From Paenibacillus chibensis (lineage in GTDB: Bacteria; Bacillota; Bacilli; Paenibacillales; Paenibacillaceae): DNA of 64,000 nt. Within the stretch, counting starts at the first letter, position 1, and every line of letters starts with the position of its first letter. The position numbers and the translations under genes are program-made. The DNA lies in contig NZ_BIMK01000035.1 in NCBI RefSeq assembly GCF_004001045.1, positions 1 to 64,000 on the forward strand, given 5' to 3'. The notes under the pieces are model-generated. The model was given only the letters and a program-made list of their open reading frames with translations. It did no database searches and had not been told where the DNA came from. Positions 56,502 through 64,000 of this stretch are shown piece after piece.

Positions 56502-57338
56502 ATGAAACATTCCTTCGCGATACTCCTGAAATCGCCTAAGTTCATGATCGGCGCGATCCTGTTTCTCCTGATGCTGGCGCTGGTGCTGATCTACCCGCAG
56601 ATCAACCGGAAGGATCCGCTGGAGATGATCGCCCTGGCCTTCCAGCCCCCGGATGCGAAGCTGTGGCTCGGCTCGGACAATTTCGGCCGCGACCTGTTCC
56701 TGGAGCTGATGTACGGCATCCAGACGTCGATTCGCGTCGGACTCATCGCAGGCGTGTTCGCTACGGCGATCGGCCTGGTCATCGGCCTGCTGGCCGGCTA
56801 CGTCGGGGGTCTGCTCGACAACATCCTGACCGCGATCACCAACATTTTTATCGTCATTCCGTCCTTCGTCATCCTGATTCTCATCTCCGTGAGCATCAAT
56901 TCACGCAGCTCGCTCGTGACGGCCATCATCATCGGGATTACCAGCTGGCCGTGGACCGCGAGGGCGGTCAGGGCACAGACCACCTCGCTCCGGGGAAGGG
57001 ACCATGTCCACATCGCGAAAATATCCGGGCACAGCACCCCAAAAATCATCGTATTCGAAATTCTGCCGTATATCGCTTCGTATGTCGTCATGGCCTTCGT
57101 GCTGCAGACCGCGTCCGGCATCCTGTCGGAGGCATCCATCTCCATGCTGGGCCTCGGGCCGTACAACACGATCTCGCTCGGCATCATCATGAACTGGGCC
57201 TTGGTGTTTGAAGCGCCGGTGGCTGGGGCGTGGTGGGCGTTCATCCCGGCAGCGCTGTCGATCGCGCTGATCACCTTCTCCCTCTACATGATGAACACGG
57301 GGATGGATGAGATATTCAATCCGAAGATAAGGAGCTAA
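56502..57338 (+). CDS. ABC transporter permease (DppC/OppC type)
   Basis: A 278-residue permease; [20 protein letters not shown] is the OppC N-terminal signature, and [20 protein letters not shown] is the EAA loop. GGAGGAG inside the end of the preceding gene serves its ATG, so translation is coupled. Confidence 0.93.
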   Translation: MKHSFAILLKSPKFMIGAILFLLMLALVLIYPQINRKDPLEMIALAFQPPDAKLWLGSDNFGRDLFLELMYGIQTSIRVGLIAGVFATAIGLVIGLLAGYVGGLLDNILTAITNIFIVIPSFVILILISVSINSRSSLVTAIIIGITSWPWTARAVRAQTTSLRGRDHVHIAKISGHSTPKIIVFEILPYIASYVVMAFVLQTASGILSEASISMLGLGPYNTISLGIIMNWALVFEAPVAGAWWAFIPAALSIALITFSLYMMNTGMDEIFNPKIRS

Positions 57339-57343
57339 TGCCG

Positions 57344-58354
57344 ATGAGCACGAATATTTTGGAGGTCAGCGGCCTGAAAACCTACTATAAAACCCGCCTC
57401 AAGGAAAAGGTGTTTGCCGTCGATGGCGTCGACTTCGAGCTCGAAGAAGGCAAAACGCTGGGCATCGCCGGCGAGTCTGGATGCGGCAAATCGACGCTTG
57501 CGCTGAGCCTGATGGGCTTTTATTTCCCTCCGTTGCATTACGGGAGCGGCTCCATCCGTATTCACGGCAAGGACATCATGAAGCTGAACAAGGAGCAGCT
57601 GCGCTCGCAGGTATCCGGCAGGGAAATCGCCTATATTCCGCAGGCGGCCATGAACGCGCTCAATCCGACGCTGCGGATCATCCGCTTTATTGAGGATATC
57701 ATGAAGGAGCACCGCCCCGAGCTGTCCAAAAAGCAGGTGTGGGACCTCGCGGCAGAACGCTTCCAGACGCTGAATTTACCCGAGAAGGTGCTGAAATCCT
57801 ATCCGAATGAGCTGTCCGGCGGCATGAAGCAGCGGACGGTGATCGCGATTTCCACCATTTTGAATCCGAAAGTGCTGATCGCCGACGAGCCGACCTCGGC
57901 GCTCGACGTTACGTCGCAAAAGGCGGTCATCAAGCTGATGAAGGAGCTGCTGGACAAGAAATTCATTCGCTCGCTCGTGTTCATCACGCATGAGCTGCCG
58001 CTTTTATATCATGTGACCGACGATATTATGGTGATGTACGCGGGCGAAATCGTGGAGCGCGGCACGGCGGAGCAGATGATTTTCGATCCGGTTCATCCTT
58101 ACACGAAGAAGCTGATGGGCTCCATTCTGGTGCCGGAGGAAGGCATGAAGGGACAGAAGCTGGCAGCGATTCCCGGTGCCCCGCCCAATCTGAAGCAGGT
58201 GCCGCCGGGCTGCCGCTTTGCGGAGCGCTGCTCCTATGCCCGCGACGAGTGCCGGGTCGGCAAGATTCCGGTGCAAACCAGCGGAGGCCGCCAGTACCGC
58301 TGCCATTTTGATACGGATACGCTGAAGGAGTGGTATGCGCATGAGCAACCGTGA
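57344..58354 (+). CDS. ABC transporter ATP-binding protein (DppD/OppD type)
   Basis: The 336-residue ATPase has Walker [11 protein letters not shown]-loop [15 protein letters not shown], signature [13 protein letters not shown], Walker [13 protein letters not shown] and the C-terminal oligopeptide-transporter extension with [16 protein letters not shown], where four cysteines in OppD proteins can bind an iron-sulfur cluster. ATG 57344 is nine bases after AAGGAG; ATG 57338 is an alternative that overlaps the previous stop codon. Confidence 0.93.
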   Translation: MSTNILEVSGLKTYYKTRLKEKVFAVDGVDFELEEGKTLGIAGESGCGKSTLALSLMGFYFPPLHYGSGSIRIHGKDIMKLNKEQLRSQVSGREIAYIPQAAMNALNPTLRIIRFIEDIMKEHRPELSKKQVWDLAAERFQTLNLPEKVLKSYPNELSGGMKQRTVIAISTILNPKVLIADEPTSALDVTSQKAVIKLMKELLDKKFIRSLVFITHELPLLYHVTDDIMVMYAGEIVERGTAEQMIFDPVHPYTKKLMGSILVPEEGMKGQKLAAIPGAPPNLKQVPPGCRFAERCSYARDECRVGKIPVQTSGGRQYRCHFDTDTLKEWYAHEQP

Positions 58355-59144
58355 AACGCTGATCCGCGGCAAGGATCTGACCAAGGTATTCGGATACGGG
58401 AACGGGAAGACAACCGCCGTCGACGCGGTGAACTTCAGCTTCCACAAGGGGGAGATCGTCTCTATTGTCGGGGAAAGCGGCAGCGGCAAGACGACCCTCG
58501 CGAAAATGGTCATGGGACTCCTAAAGGAATCGGGCGGAACCGTCGAATATAAAGGCGCGCCGCGCCGTTTGAAATCGCATGCCGACCGTAAGCGCTACTG
58601 GAAGGATATCCAGGCCATTTTTCAGGACCCGTTCTCCTCGTTCAATCTGTTTTACCGGGTGGAAAAGCTGCTCATGGACTGCATCAAGCTTCAAGGCGCG
58701 AAGCTTAGCAAGGAAGAGCAAGAACGGAAAATGAAAGAGGCCTGCTCGTTCGTGAATCTGAAATTCGAGGAGCTGCACAACAAGTATCCGTTCGAGCTGT
58801 CCGGCGGACAAATGCAGCGGCTGATGATCGCCAGGATCTTCATGCTGCATCCCAAGGTGCTGATTGCGGACGAACCGACTTCCATGGTGGACGCCTGCTC
58901 GAGGTCAACCATTCTCGATATGCTGCTGAAGCTGCGCGACGAAAATGACATGACGATTATTTTCATTACGCATGATGTGGGGCTTGCCTATTACGTAAGC
59001 GACACGATTTATATCATGGAAAAAGGGAAGATCGTCGAGACCGGACCGGCGGAGGACATCATTCTGAACCCGCAGCACAGCTATACGCGCCAGCTGATTA
59101 ACGACGTGCCGAAGATCCACTCCACCTGGGATCTGGGCTCGTAG
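58335..59144 (+). CDS. ABC transporter ATP-binding protein (DppF/OppF type)
   Basis: A 269-residue ATPase with Walker [11 protein letters not shown]-loop [15 protein letters not shown], signature [14 protein letters not shown] and Walker [13 protein letters not shown], followed by [20 protein letters not shown]. It overlaps the DppD-type gene by 20 bases. Starts at 58335 and 58341 are both possible behind GAAGGAG. The C-terminal extension of many OppF proteins is absent. Terminated at about 59183. Confidence 0.92.
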   Translation: MRMSNRETLIRGKDLTKVFGYGNGKTTAVDAVNFSFHKGEIVSIVGESGSGKTTLAKMVMGLLKESGGTVEYKGAPRRLKSHADRKRYWKDIQAIFQDPFSSFNLFYRVEKLLMDCIKLQGAKLSKEEQERKMKEACSFVNLKFEELHNKYPFELSGGQMQRLMIARIFMLHPKVLIADEPTSMVDACSRSTILDMLLKLRDENDMTIIFITHDVGLAYYVSDTIYIMEKGKIVETGPAEDIILNPQHSYTRQLINDVPKIHSTWDLGS

Positions 59145-59182
59145 GGGAGAGTATGCTCAGGAATACCGCTTGAGCGCATGAC

Positions 59183-59226
59183 AAAAAAGGATAGGACCAG
59201 GCAAAAAGCCGGTCTCTATCCTTTTT
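59183..59226. terminator. Terminator of the Opp/Dpp-type operon
   Basis: AAAAAGGATAGGACC and GGTCTCTATCCTTTTT pair with a small internal mismatch; T-runs exist on both strands, so it may also serve the convergent gene. Confidence 0.88.
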
Positions 59227-59267
59227 ATGCTTATTTGCAAGGAATAATCTTGGAATGGCAGTCTCGA

Positions 59268-60131
59268 TCAGAGCGGCGCTTGGTAACGTCCGGCTTCCGT
59301 CACGACGCGGAATTTGGTGCCCTTTTGCTGAATGACCGACAAGTTGGTTCCTTCCGTGCCGTACCATTCGACACCGAGGGCATACCCGGCCTTGCTGGAT
59401 GAAGCAAAGATCAGATGGAAGAGCTCCGGTCCCATTTCGCCGCCGTCATCGACGCGCCAGGTAGAGTAGGGATCGCTATTGCCGACGAAGTCTTGGAAGA
59501 CCATGCTTCCACGGTCGACGAGCACGAGGCTGGCCAGCGGCTTGCCGCTGCCTTGGACGAATTTGACGATGCCGATCTGCACGCCGTTTGTGGTCGTTGC
59601 GATCAAGCCTTGCGTGGCGACTTTGCGGTTTTTGGCTTTTTCGATCGCTTTGACGGTTTTGGCGTTGAATTTTCCCTTTTGCTCGGATTGGAAGGTCAAA
59701 AAGGTATGGCCTTGAAAAGCGTTCGCCGTCTGGAGCAGGACGCTTGCATCGCTCTTGAGCTTGCTGCCCGGGTTGCTCAGCTTGAACAGCTCGCCTTCAT
59801 CGAATTTGAAATTTGCCGCAGATTGTCTGTAGCTGGACTTGGAGGAGGCTTTTTGATGCTTCACGTAGGTTGCGCGGAACGTCTTGCCGGAAGCATACAG
59901 CACAGAGGTGAGCGTTTTGGGAGCCGGGTGGCTTTTTTCAGGATTGCCTAAGAGTCCGAGTATTTGCTTGCCGCTCGGATCGACGTATCCGAACATCAGC
60001 TGGTCGGCGCGAAGTTCTCCTTTGCTTGCGCTGACCTTTGCGGGAGAAGGCGCAGCCGTAGCACCGGCGAACGAGGCAAACCAAGGCACACAGAGCACCA
60101 GGAGAAGGAATGCGGATATATGTTTTTTCAT
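59268..60131 (-). CDS. Secreted protein of unknown function
   Basis: I do not recognise the family. The 287-residue protein has a clear signal peptide (MKKHISAFLLLVLCVPWFAS, cleavage near AGATA). The mature part is lysine- and serine-rich and predicted mostly beta, for example LMFGYVDPSGKQILGLLGNP, VQIGIVKFVQGSGKPLASLV and YALGVEWYGTEGTNLSVIQQ. No Cys, lipobox, wall anchor or catalytic motif is visible. AAAGGAG lies nine bases before ATG 60131. It is divergent from the gluconate operon and convergent with the ABC operon, so context gives no hint. Confidence 0.75.
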   Translation of the reverse strand: MKKHISAFLLLVLCVPWFASFAGATAAPSPAKVSASKGELRADQLMFGYVDPSGKQILGLLGNPEKSHPAPKTLTSVLYASGKTFRATYVKHQKASSKSSYRQSAANFKFDEGELFKLSNPGSKLKSDASVLLQTANAFQGHTFLTFQSEQKGKFNAKTVKAIEKAKNRKVATQGLIATTTNGVQIGIVKFVQGSGKPLASLVLVDRGSMVFQDFVGNSDPYSTWRVDDGGEMGPELFHLIFASSSKAGYALGVEWYGTEGTNLSVIQQKGTKFRVVTEAGRYQAPL

Positions 60132-60404
60132 ACCGTTGAACTCCTTTGCATCAGATTCAATTCGTAACGAGCACTTGTAGTTAAGACGTAGGGAATTCCA
60201 TTTTGTTGCATTCATGCCATAAAAATAACATGGACGGTGGGGACGGCTAGGCCTCGTTACCAATTTTTTTAATCCCATTTTTGCAAGGCTGAACCAGTAT
60301 ATACCATCCATATCCGGTAATGAAGCTGGAATAGCGGCTTCGAACCCCGCAAAATAACGGGGAAATGCGCGTTGGTCCTGCGGCAGGGGCTGGTAATTAT
60401 TGCT

Positions 60405-60418
60405 TAATAGCGCTTTCA
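60405..60418 (-). promoter_or_regulatory. Candidate cre site of the gluconate operon
   Basis: On the minus strand TGAAAGCGCTATTA matches the cre consensus except at one position. It lies just upstream of the gnd promoter -35 box. Confidence 0.45.
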
Positions 60419-60425
60419 ACATACA

Positions 60426-60454
60426 TATTTACAGATACAAGTTTCTGAATTAAA
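60426..60454 (+). promoter_or_regulatory. Promoter of the gluconate operon
   Basis: TTTACA (60426-60431), a 17-base spacer and TAAAAT (60449-60454) fit sigma-A. The predicted start near 60461 is directly followed by the candidate GntR operator. The remaining upstream bases to 60132 hold no gene. Confidence 0.65.
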
Positions 60455-60467
60455 ATAATGAGGCTGT

Positions 60468-60490
60468 ATGTTGTCGACAAGTACACTTGT
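60468..60490 (+). promoter_or_regulatory. Candidate GntR operator 1
   Basis: TTGTCGACAAGTACACTTGT contains two overlapping palindromes, TTGTCGACAA and ACAAGT-AC-ACTTGT, resembling the B. subtilis GntR operator ATACTTGTATACAAGTAT. The first 14 bases recur upstream of gntP. Confidence 0.65.
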
Positions 60491-60522
60491 AGTCATAAGA
60501 TGAAATGGAGGATAGATGCACC

Positions 60523-61422
60523 ATGAAACTCGGATTGATCGGTTTAGGCAAAATGGGCTTTAACCTTGCGCAAAACCTGCTTTCGAGCGGCCATGAAACC
60601 GTTGTCTATGATGTTCATCGGGAGCCTGGCGACAAGCTGGCGGGCAAGGGCGCCGTTCCGGTACGCAGCCTGAAGGAGCTGGTTAGCCGTCTGGAAGCGC
60701 CCCGGATCATTTGGATGATGGTGCCGGCAGGAGAAGCCGTAGGCCATGTCATCGAGGAATTGAAGCCGCTGCTTATTGCGGGCGATATCCTGATCGACGG
60801 AGGGAATTCTTTCTATAAAGAATCCATGCTGCGTGCGGAACAGCTGGGCGAGGCCGGCGTGCATTATTTTGACGTCGGGACGTCAGGCGGAACTTCCGGG
60901 GCAGCCGAGGGCGGGTGCTTTATGATCGGCGGCAGCAGGGAGGCTTTCAAGCGGATTGAGCCGTTGTTCCAAGATATGGCCGTACCCCAAGGCTACTTGT
61001 ATGCGGGAGCAAGCGGAAGTGGACATTTTCTGAAAATGGTTCATAACGGGATCGAATACGGCATGATGCAAGCCATTGCAGAAGGATTCGAGATTCTGGA
61101 CAAAAGCGGCTTCGATTACAATTACGAGCAGGTGGCAAAGGTATGGTCGCACGGATCGGTGATCCGCGGTTGGCTGATGGAGCTGGCTGAAAATGCGTTT
61201 GCCAAGGATGCTAAGCTGGATGGCATCAAGGGCATTATGCAAAGCTCGGGTGAAGGCAAGTGGACCGTGGAAACCGCGATGGACCTTCAGGCCAGTGCCC
61301 CTATCATTACGATGTCGCTGCTTATGCGCTACCGTTCGCTTGAAGAAGACACCTTCCATGGCAAAGTGGTGGCAGCGCTCCGCAATGAATTCGGGGGACA
61401 CAGCGTCATAGCTAACGATTAA
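60523..61422 (+). CDS. gnd: 6-phosphogluconate dehydrogenase (short, YqeC/GntZ-like type)
   Basis: The 299-residue protein belongs to the short 6PGDH class. LGLIGLGKMGFNLAQNLLSS is the coenzyme-binding site, YFDVGTSGGTSGAAEGGCFM the substrate loop, and HFLKMVHNGIEYGMMQAIAE the catalytic block with the Lys and Asn. It oxidatively decarboxylates 6-phosphogluconate to ribulose 5-phosphate. GGAGG is 11 bases before ATG 60523. It opens the gluconate gene run, acting downstream of the kinase. Confidence 0.92.
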   Translation: MKLGLIGLGKMGFNLAQNLLSSGHETVVYDVHREPGDKLAGKGAVPVRSLKELVSRLEAPRIIWMMVPAGEAVGHVIEELKPLLIAGDILIDGGNSFYKESMLRAEQLGEAGVHYFDVGTSGGTSGAAEGGCFMIGGSREAFKRIEPLFQDMAVPQGYLYAGASGSGHFLKMVHNGIEYGMMQAIAEGFEILDKSGFDYNYEQVAKVWSHGSVIRGWLMELAENAFAKDAKLDGIKGIMQSSGEGKWTVETAMDLQASAPIITMSLLMRYRSLEEDTFHGKVVAALRNEFGGHSVIAND

Positions 61423-61539
61423 TTTCCGAGGCGAATGGTTGGTACGAGCATGCGTTCATGTGATAAAATCCTATTATCGTATGTTTAAATCGGAATTTTG
61501 CAAAGTATTGCAAGATCGTTAAAATAGGAGAGTTGTCTC

Positions 61540-62220
61540 ATGCTGCAGTATCCATCCGTCTGGCTCAATAACGCGTCTCTTGGAGAAACCATCGCCTGCG
61601 AGCTCAGGCTTCGAATCATTAACGGAACCATCAAAACCGATGAAGTCATATCGGAGAATTGGGTGGCTTCCGAGTTCGGAACAAGCCGCTCCCCCGTCCG
61701 GGAAGCTCTAAAAACGCTGTCCAACGAAGGACTGATCCGGCTCGAACGAATGGGGGCCGTCGTGATCGGCCTGGACATTGCCGATGTGGAGGAGCTGTAT
61801 GATGTCCGGTTTTTGATCGAAAGCTTCGTGCAGCAGCGGCTGGCTCAAACGGATGTGACAGAGCTGCTCGGCAGCTTGCAGCGGATCGTGGATAAAATGG
61901 AGCTTGCGATGAAGCACAACGATGCGGTGGAGTTTTCGTACCAGGATTTATCCTTCCATGAAACCATCATTACTGCCGCAGAGCATAATCGTATTCTGCA
62001 TTTGTGGAAAAGCATTCGTCCGATCGTCATGACCGTGATGCTGATTACGACCGATGAGATTTTTTCCAAAGGAGAACAAAAGCTCCACGCTGTCATCGAA
62101 AAACACTACCGAATCATGAAGGGACTGGAATCCCAAGACAAGAAAGTGGTCGAAGAGGTAGTCAGGGAGTACTTTGCGGATTCGCGGAAAACGCTGCACA
62201 CCAGTATTCCAGGTCATTAA
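61540..62220 (+). CDS. gntR: GntR-family (FadR/FCD subfamily) gluconate operon regulator
   Basis: A 226-residue repressor-type protein with an N-terminal winged helix (SENWVASEFGTSRSPVREAL, KTLSNEGLIRLERMGAVVIG) and a C-terminal FCD ligand domain of six helices (VEELYDVRFLIESFVQQRLA, LSFHETIITAAEHNRILHLW), with metal-site Asp/His residues of that fold. AGGAGA precedes the ATG. Gluconate or a phosphorylated derivative is the expected inducer. Targets are probably the twin sites at 60468 and 62261. Confidence 0.88.
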   Translation: MLQYPSVWLNNASLGETIACELRLRIINGTIKTDEVISENWVASEFGTSRSPVREALKTLSNEGLIRLERMGAVVIGLDIADVEELYDVRFLIESFVQQRLAQTDVTELLGSLQRIVDKMELAMKHNDAVEFSYQDLSFHETIITAAEHNRILHLWKSIRPIVMTVMLITTDEIFSKGEQKLHAVIEKHYRIMKGLESQDKKVVEEVVREYFADSRKTLHTSIPGH

Positions 62221-62260
62221 CCGGCCAGGGGCGCATGTTCAAGTGGGCATGCCGCTTTAA

Positions 62261-62277
62261 GTTGTCGACAAGTATAC
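62261..62277 (+). promoter_or_regulatory. Candidate GntR operator 2
   Basis: GTTGTCGACAAGTATAC repeats the core of operator 1 and lies 90 bases before gntP, suggesting that gntP has an additional regulated promoter. Confidence 0.6.
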
Positions 62278-62366
62278 CGATTAAAGAAATCAAATGTTGG
62301 ATATATGGGTATCATACTGACAAGATTGCATAATTTCACCATACGAATTAAAGGGAGGGCATCTAG

Positions 62367-63728
62367 ATGTCCAGTATATTCGGCTTAAGCCACAATTGGA
62401 CGCTCATTATTTGGACCCTGATCGCCATTGCGTTTCTGATTGTGTTTATCGCAAAATTCAAATGGAATCCGTTTGTGACCCTCTTGCTGTCCGCATTGCT
62501 CCTCGGATTCCTGGCGGGCATGAAACCGCTTGATATCGTTGATTCGGTCACGAAGGGCCTGGGCGGGACGCTTGGGACCATCGCGATCGTCATCGGTCTT
62601 GGCACAATGCTCGGCAAAATGATGGCCGAGTCCGGCGGTGCGGAGCAAATCGCGACGACGCTCGTAGACCGTTTTGGCGAGAAGCGCGTCCATTGGGCGA
62701 TGATGATCGTCGGCTTTATCGTCGGCATTCCCGTGTTTTTTGAGGTCGGCGTTATTCTGCTGATCCCGATTATCTTTACCGTAGCCCGGAAAACGAAAAT
62801 GTCGCTGCTGCAGATCGGCATTCCGATCCTGGCCGGCCTGTCCACCGTTCACGGCTTGGTTCCGCCGCATCCGGCGCCTATGATTGCCATTGATGCTTTC
62901 AAGGCCGATTTGGGTAAAACGATCCTATACTCCCTGATTGTAGGCATTCCGACCGCGATCGTGGCCGGTCCTCTCTTCGGCAAATGGATCGGCAAACGGA
63001 TTCAGGTAGAGCCGCCGGCTCAACTTGCGGAGCAGTTCTCCACCAGCAGCTCGCGGAAGCTGCCGGGCTTTGGCATCACCTTGTTCACGATTTTGCTTCC
63101 GGTTATTCTGATGCTGGTCGGATCCATCGCCAAAATTATCGATCCGGATGCCAGCAGCGGCTTTACGGTACTGTCCGAGTTTATCGGGCATGAAGTCATC
63201 GCCCTGCTGATTGCGGTTGTGTTCTCGTTCTTTTCCCTGGGCTTCTCCCGGGGATTCACGAAGGAACAGGTATCCAAGTTTACGAGCGAATGCCTGGCTC
63301 CGACAGCCACGATCATTCTGATCATCGGCGGCGGGGGCGCGTTCAAGCAGGTGCTGATTAACAGCGGCGTCGGCGATGCGATCGCGCAAATTGCGACTTC
63401 CGCGCATATCAATATCATCTTGTTCGCCTGGTTCGTGGCTGCGCTTATCCGTGTGGCGACAGGCTCGGCTACGGTGGCCATGACGACGGCCGCCGGCATC
63501 GTCGCCCCCGTCCTGGTTCTGAATCCAGGCGCCAGTCCGGAACTGGTCGCGCTGGCAACAGGCGCCGGCTCGCTCGTACTTTCGCATGTCAACGACGCCG
63601 GCTTCTGGATGGTAAAAGAATTTTTCAACATGTCCGTACCGCAGACGCTGAAATCATGGACCGTTATGGAAACGCTGCTGTCGGTCGTAGGACTCGTCAT
63701 TATTATGGCAATCAGCCTGTTTGTGTAA
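62367..63728 (+). CDS. gntP: Gluconate:proton symporter (GntP family)
   Basis: The 453-residue integral membrane protein has about 12-14 spans. TKGLGGTLGTIAIVIGLGTM, MMIVGFIVGIPVFFEVGVIL, GIPILAGLSTVHGLVPPHPA and TGAGSLVLSHVNDAGFWMVK are the conserved GntP blocks. It takes up gluconate with protons. GGGAGG precedes the ATG. It lies between gntR and gntK on the same strand. Confidence 0.95.
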   Translation: MSSIFGLSHNWTLIIWTLIAIAFLIVFIAKFKWNPFVTLLLSALLLGFLAGMKPLDIVDSVTKGLGGTLGTIAIVIGLGTMLGKMMAESGGAEQIATTLVDRFGEKRVHWAMMIVGFIVGIPVFFEVGVILLIPIIFTVARKTKMSLLQIGIPILAGLSTVHGLVPPHPAPMIAIDAFKADLGKTILYSLIVGIPTAIVAGPLFGKWIGKRIQVEPPAQLAEQFSTSSSRKLPGFGITLFTILLPVILMLVGSIAKIIDPDASSGFTVLSEFIGHEVIALLIAVVFSFFSLGFSRGFTKEQVSKFTSECLAPTATIILIIGGGGAFKQVLINSGVGDAIAQIATSAHINIILFAWFVAALIRVATGSATVAMTTAAGIVAPVLVLNPGASPELVALATGAGSLVLSHVNDAGFWMVKEFFNMSVPQTLKSWTVMETLLSVVGLVIIMAISLFV

Positions 63729-63763
63729 GGCAAGTGCCAGTGAAGAAGAAAGAAGGTTGAAAC

Positions 63764-64000
63764 ATGAGCAGTAAAATGATGATCGGCATCGACATCGGAA
63801 CGACAAGCACGAAAGCCGTTTTGTTCGAAGAGAACGGAAAGGTAATCGCCAAGGGCAGTGAAGGTTATCCCCTTCACACCCCGACTTCGTCGATTGCCGA
63901 GCAGGATCCGGATCAGATCTTTGCCGCCGTGATCCATTCCGTAAAACAAGCCATGGAAAAGAGCGGGACGCGTCCCGAGCAGGTCATGTTCGTGTCCTTC
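63764..64000 (+). CDS. gntK: Gluconate kinase, FGGY family (3' end beyond window)
   Basis: The first 79 codons are present. IGIDIGTTSTKAVLFEENGK is the FGGY-kinase phosphate-1 motif and PLHTPTSSIAEQDPDQIF is typical of gluconokinases of this family. It phosphorylates gluconate to 6-phosphogluconate, the substrate of gnd. GAAGG lies upstream of the ATG, 35 bases after the gntP stop codon. The C-terminal part is cut off by the window edge. Confidence 0.9.
   Translation, partial: MSSKMMIGIDIGTTSTKAVLFEENGKVIAKGSEGYPLHTPTSSIAEQDPDQIFAAVIHSVKQAMEKSGTRPEQVMFVSF

Overview
This window looks like a chromosomal segment of a Paenibacillus-like Gram-positive bacterium (Bacillota). The case rests on strong AGGAGG-type ribosome binding sites, frequent TTG and GTG starts, moderately high GC, many stem-loop plus T-run terminators, S-layer-homology (SLH) anchored surface proteins, a Bacillus-type RNase H1, YpsA, GreA, B. 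subtilis-style SOS and CcpA boxes, and dense carbohydrate genes. I see no rRNA, tRNA, CRISPR array, insertion sequence or prophage. No computation or database search was run; family calls come from motifs and overall protein layout.

Layout. 1-7.2 kb: a GH109-like Gfo/Idh/MocA protein, a WrbA-like flavoprotein, a secreted phosphodiester glycosidase, an ABC ATPase broken by an in-frame TGA, an AraC regulator, a thioesterase and RNase H1. 7.2-20.3 kb: a glycan island. It holds a GHL6-type glycosidase with a divergent AraC regulator, a leftward operon of two short CHR (chromate-family) subunits, a ROK regulator and a formylglycine-generating enzyme, and a rightward run of two cysteine-type sulfatases and a GH2 beta-galactosidase. 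20.3-25.9 kb: a VOC protein, an ECF sigma factor with a start-codon problem, greA, a DinB protein, and a MarR regulator with an EmrAB-like efflux pair. 26-33.9 kb: ypsA, a second Gfo/Idh/MocA protein, GH43, a hybrid histidine kinase and a secreted PQQ-type propeller. 33.9-40.5 kb: an SPL-like radical SAM gene with a LexA box, tatD, a diguanylate cyclase, hflX behind a leader peptide and terminator, and speD.

40.7-46.7 kb: a phnD-phnC-phnE-phnE uptake operon whose phnD carries an in-frame TAG, then a CpdB-like nucleotidase without a signal peptide. 47-51.8 kb: a large secreted protein with OB-fold, cohesin, FIVAR and dockerin-like parts, followed by a cohesin-SLH anchor. 52-53.2 kb: an FMN riboswitch controlling an EamA transporter, probably for riboflavin. 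53.5-59.1 kb: a five-gene Opp/Dpp-type ABC operon with a candidate cre site. 59.3 kb to the end: a secreted protein of unknown function and a gluconate operon (gnd, gntR, gntP, gntK) with twin candidate GntR operators; gntK runs off the window.

The most interesting system is the island at 10.3-20.2 kb. Both sulfatases and the beta-galactosidase lack signal peptides, so desulfation should occur in the cytoplasm. FGE would activate the sulfatases, ROK would sense the glycan, and the co-operonic CHR pair may export the sulfate released. That last step is a hypothesis, not an established function.
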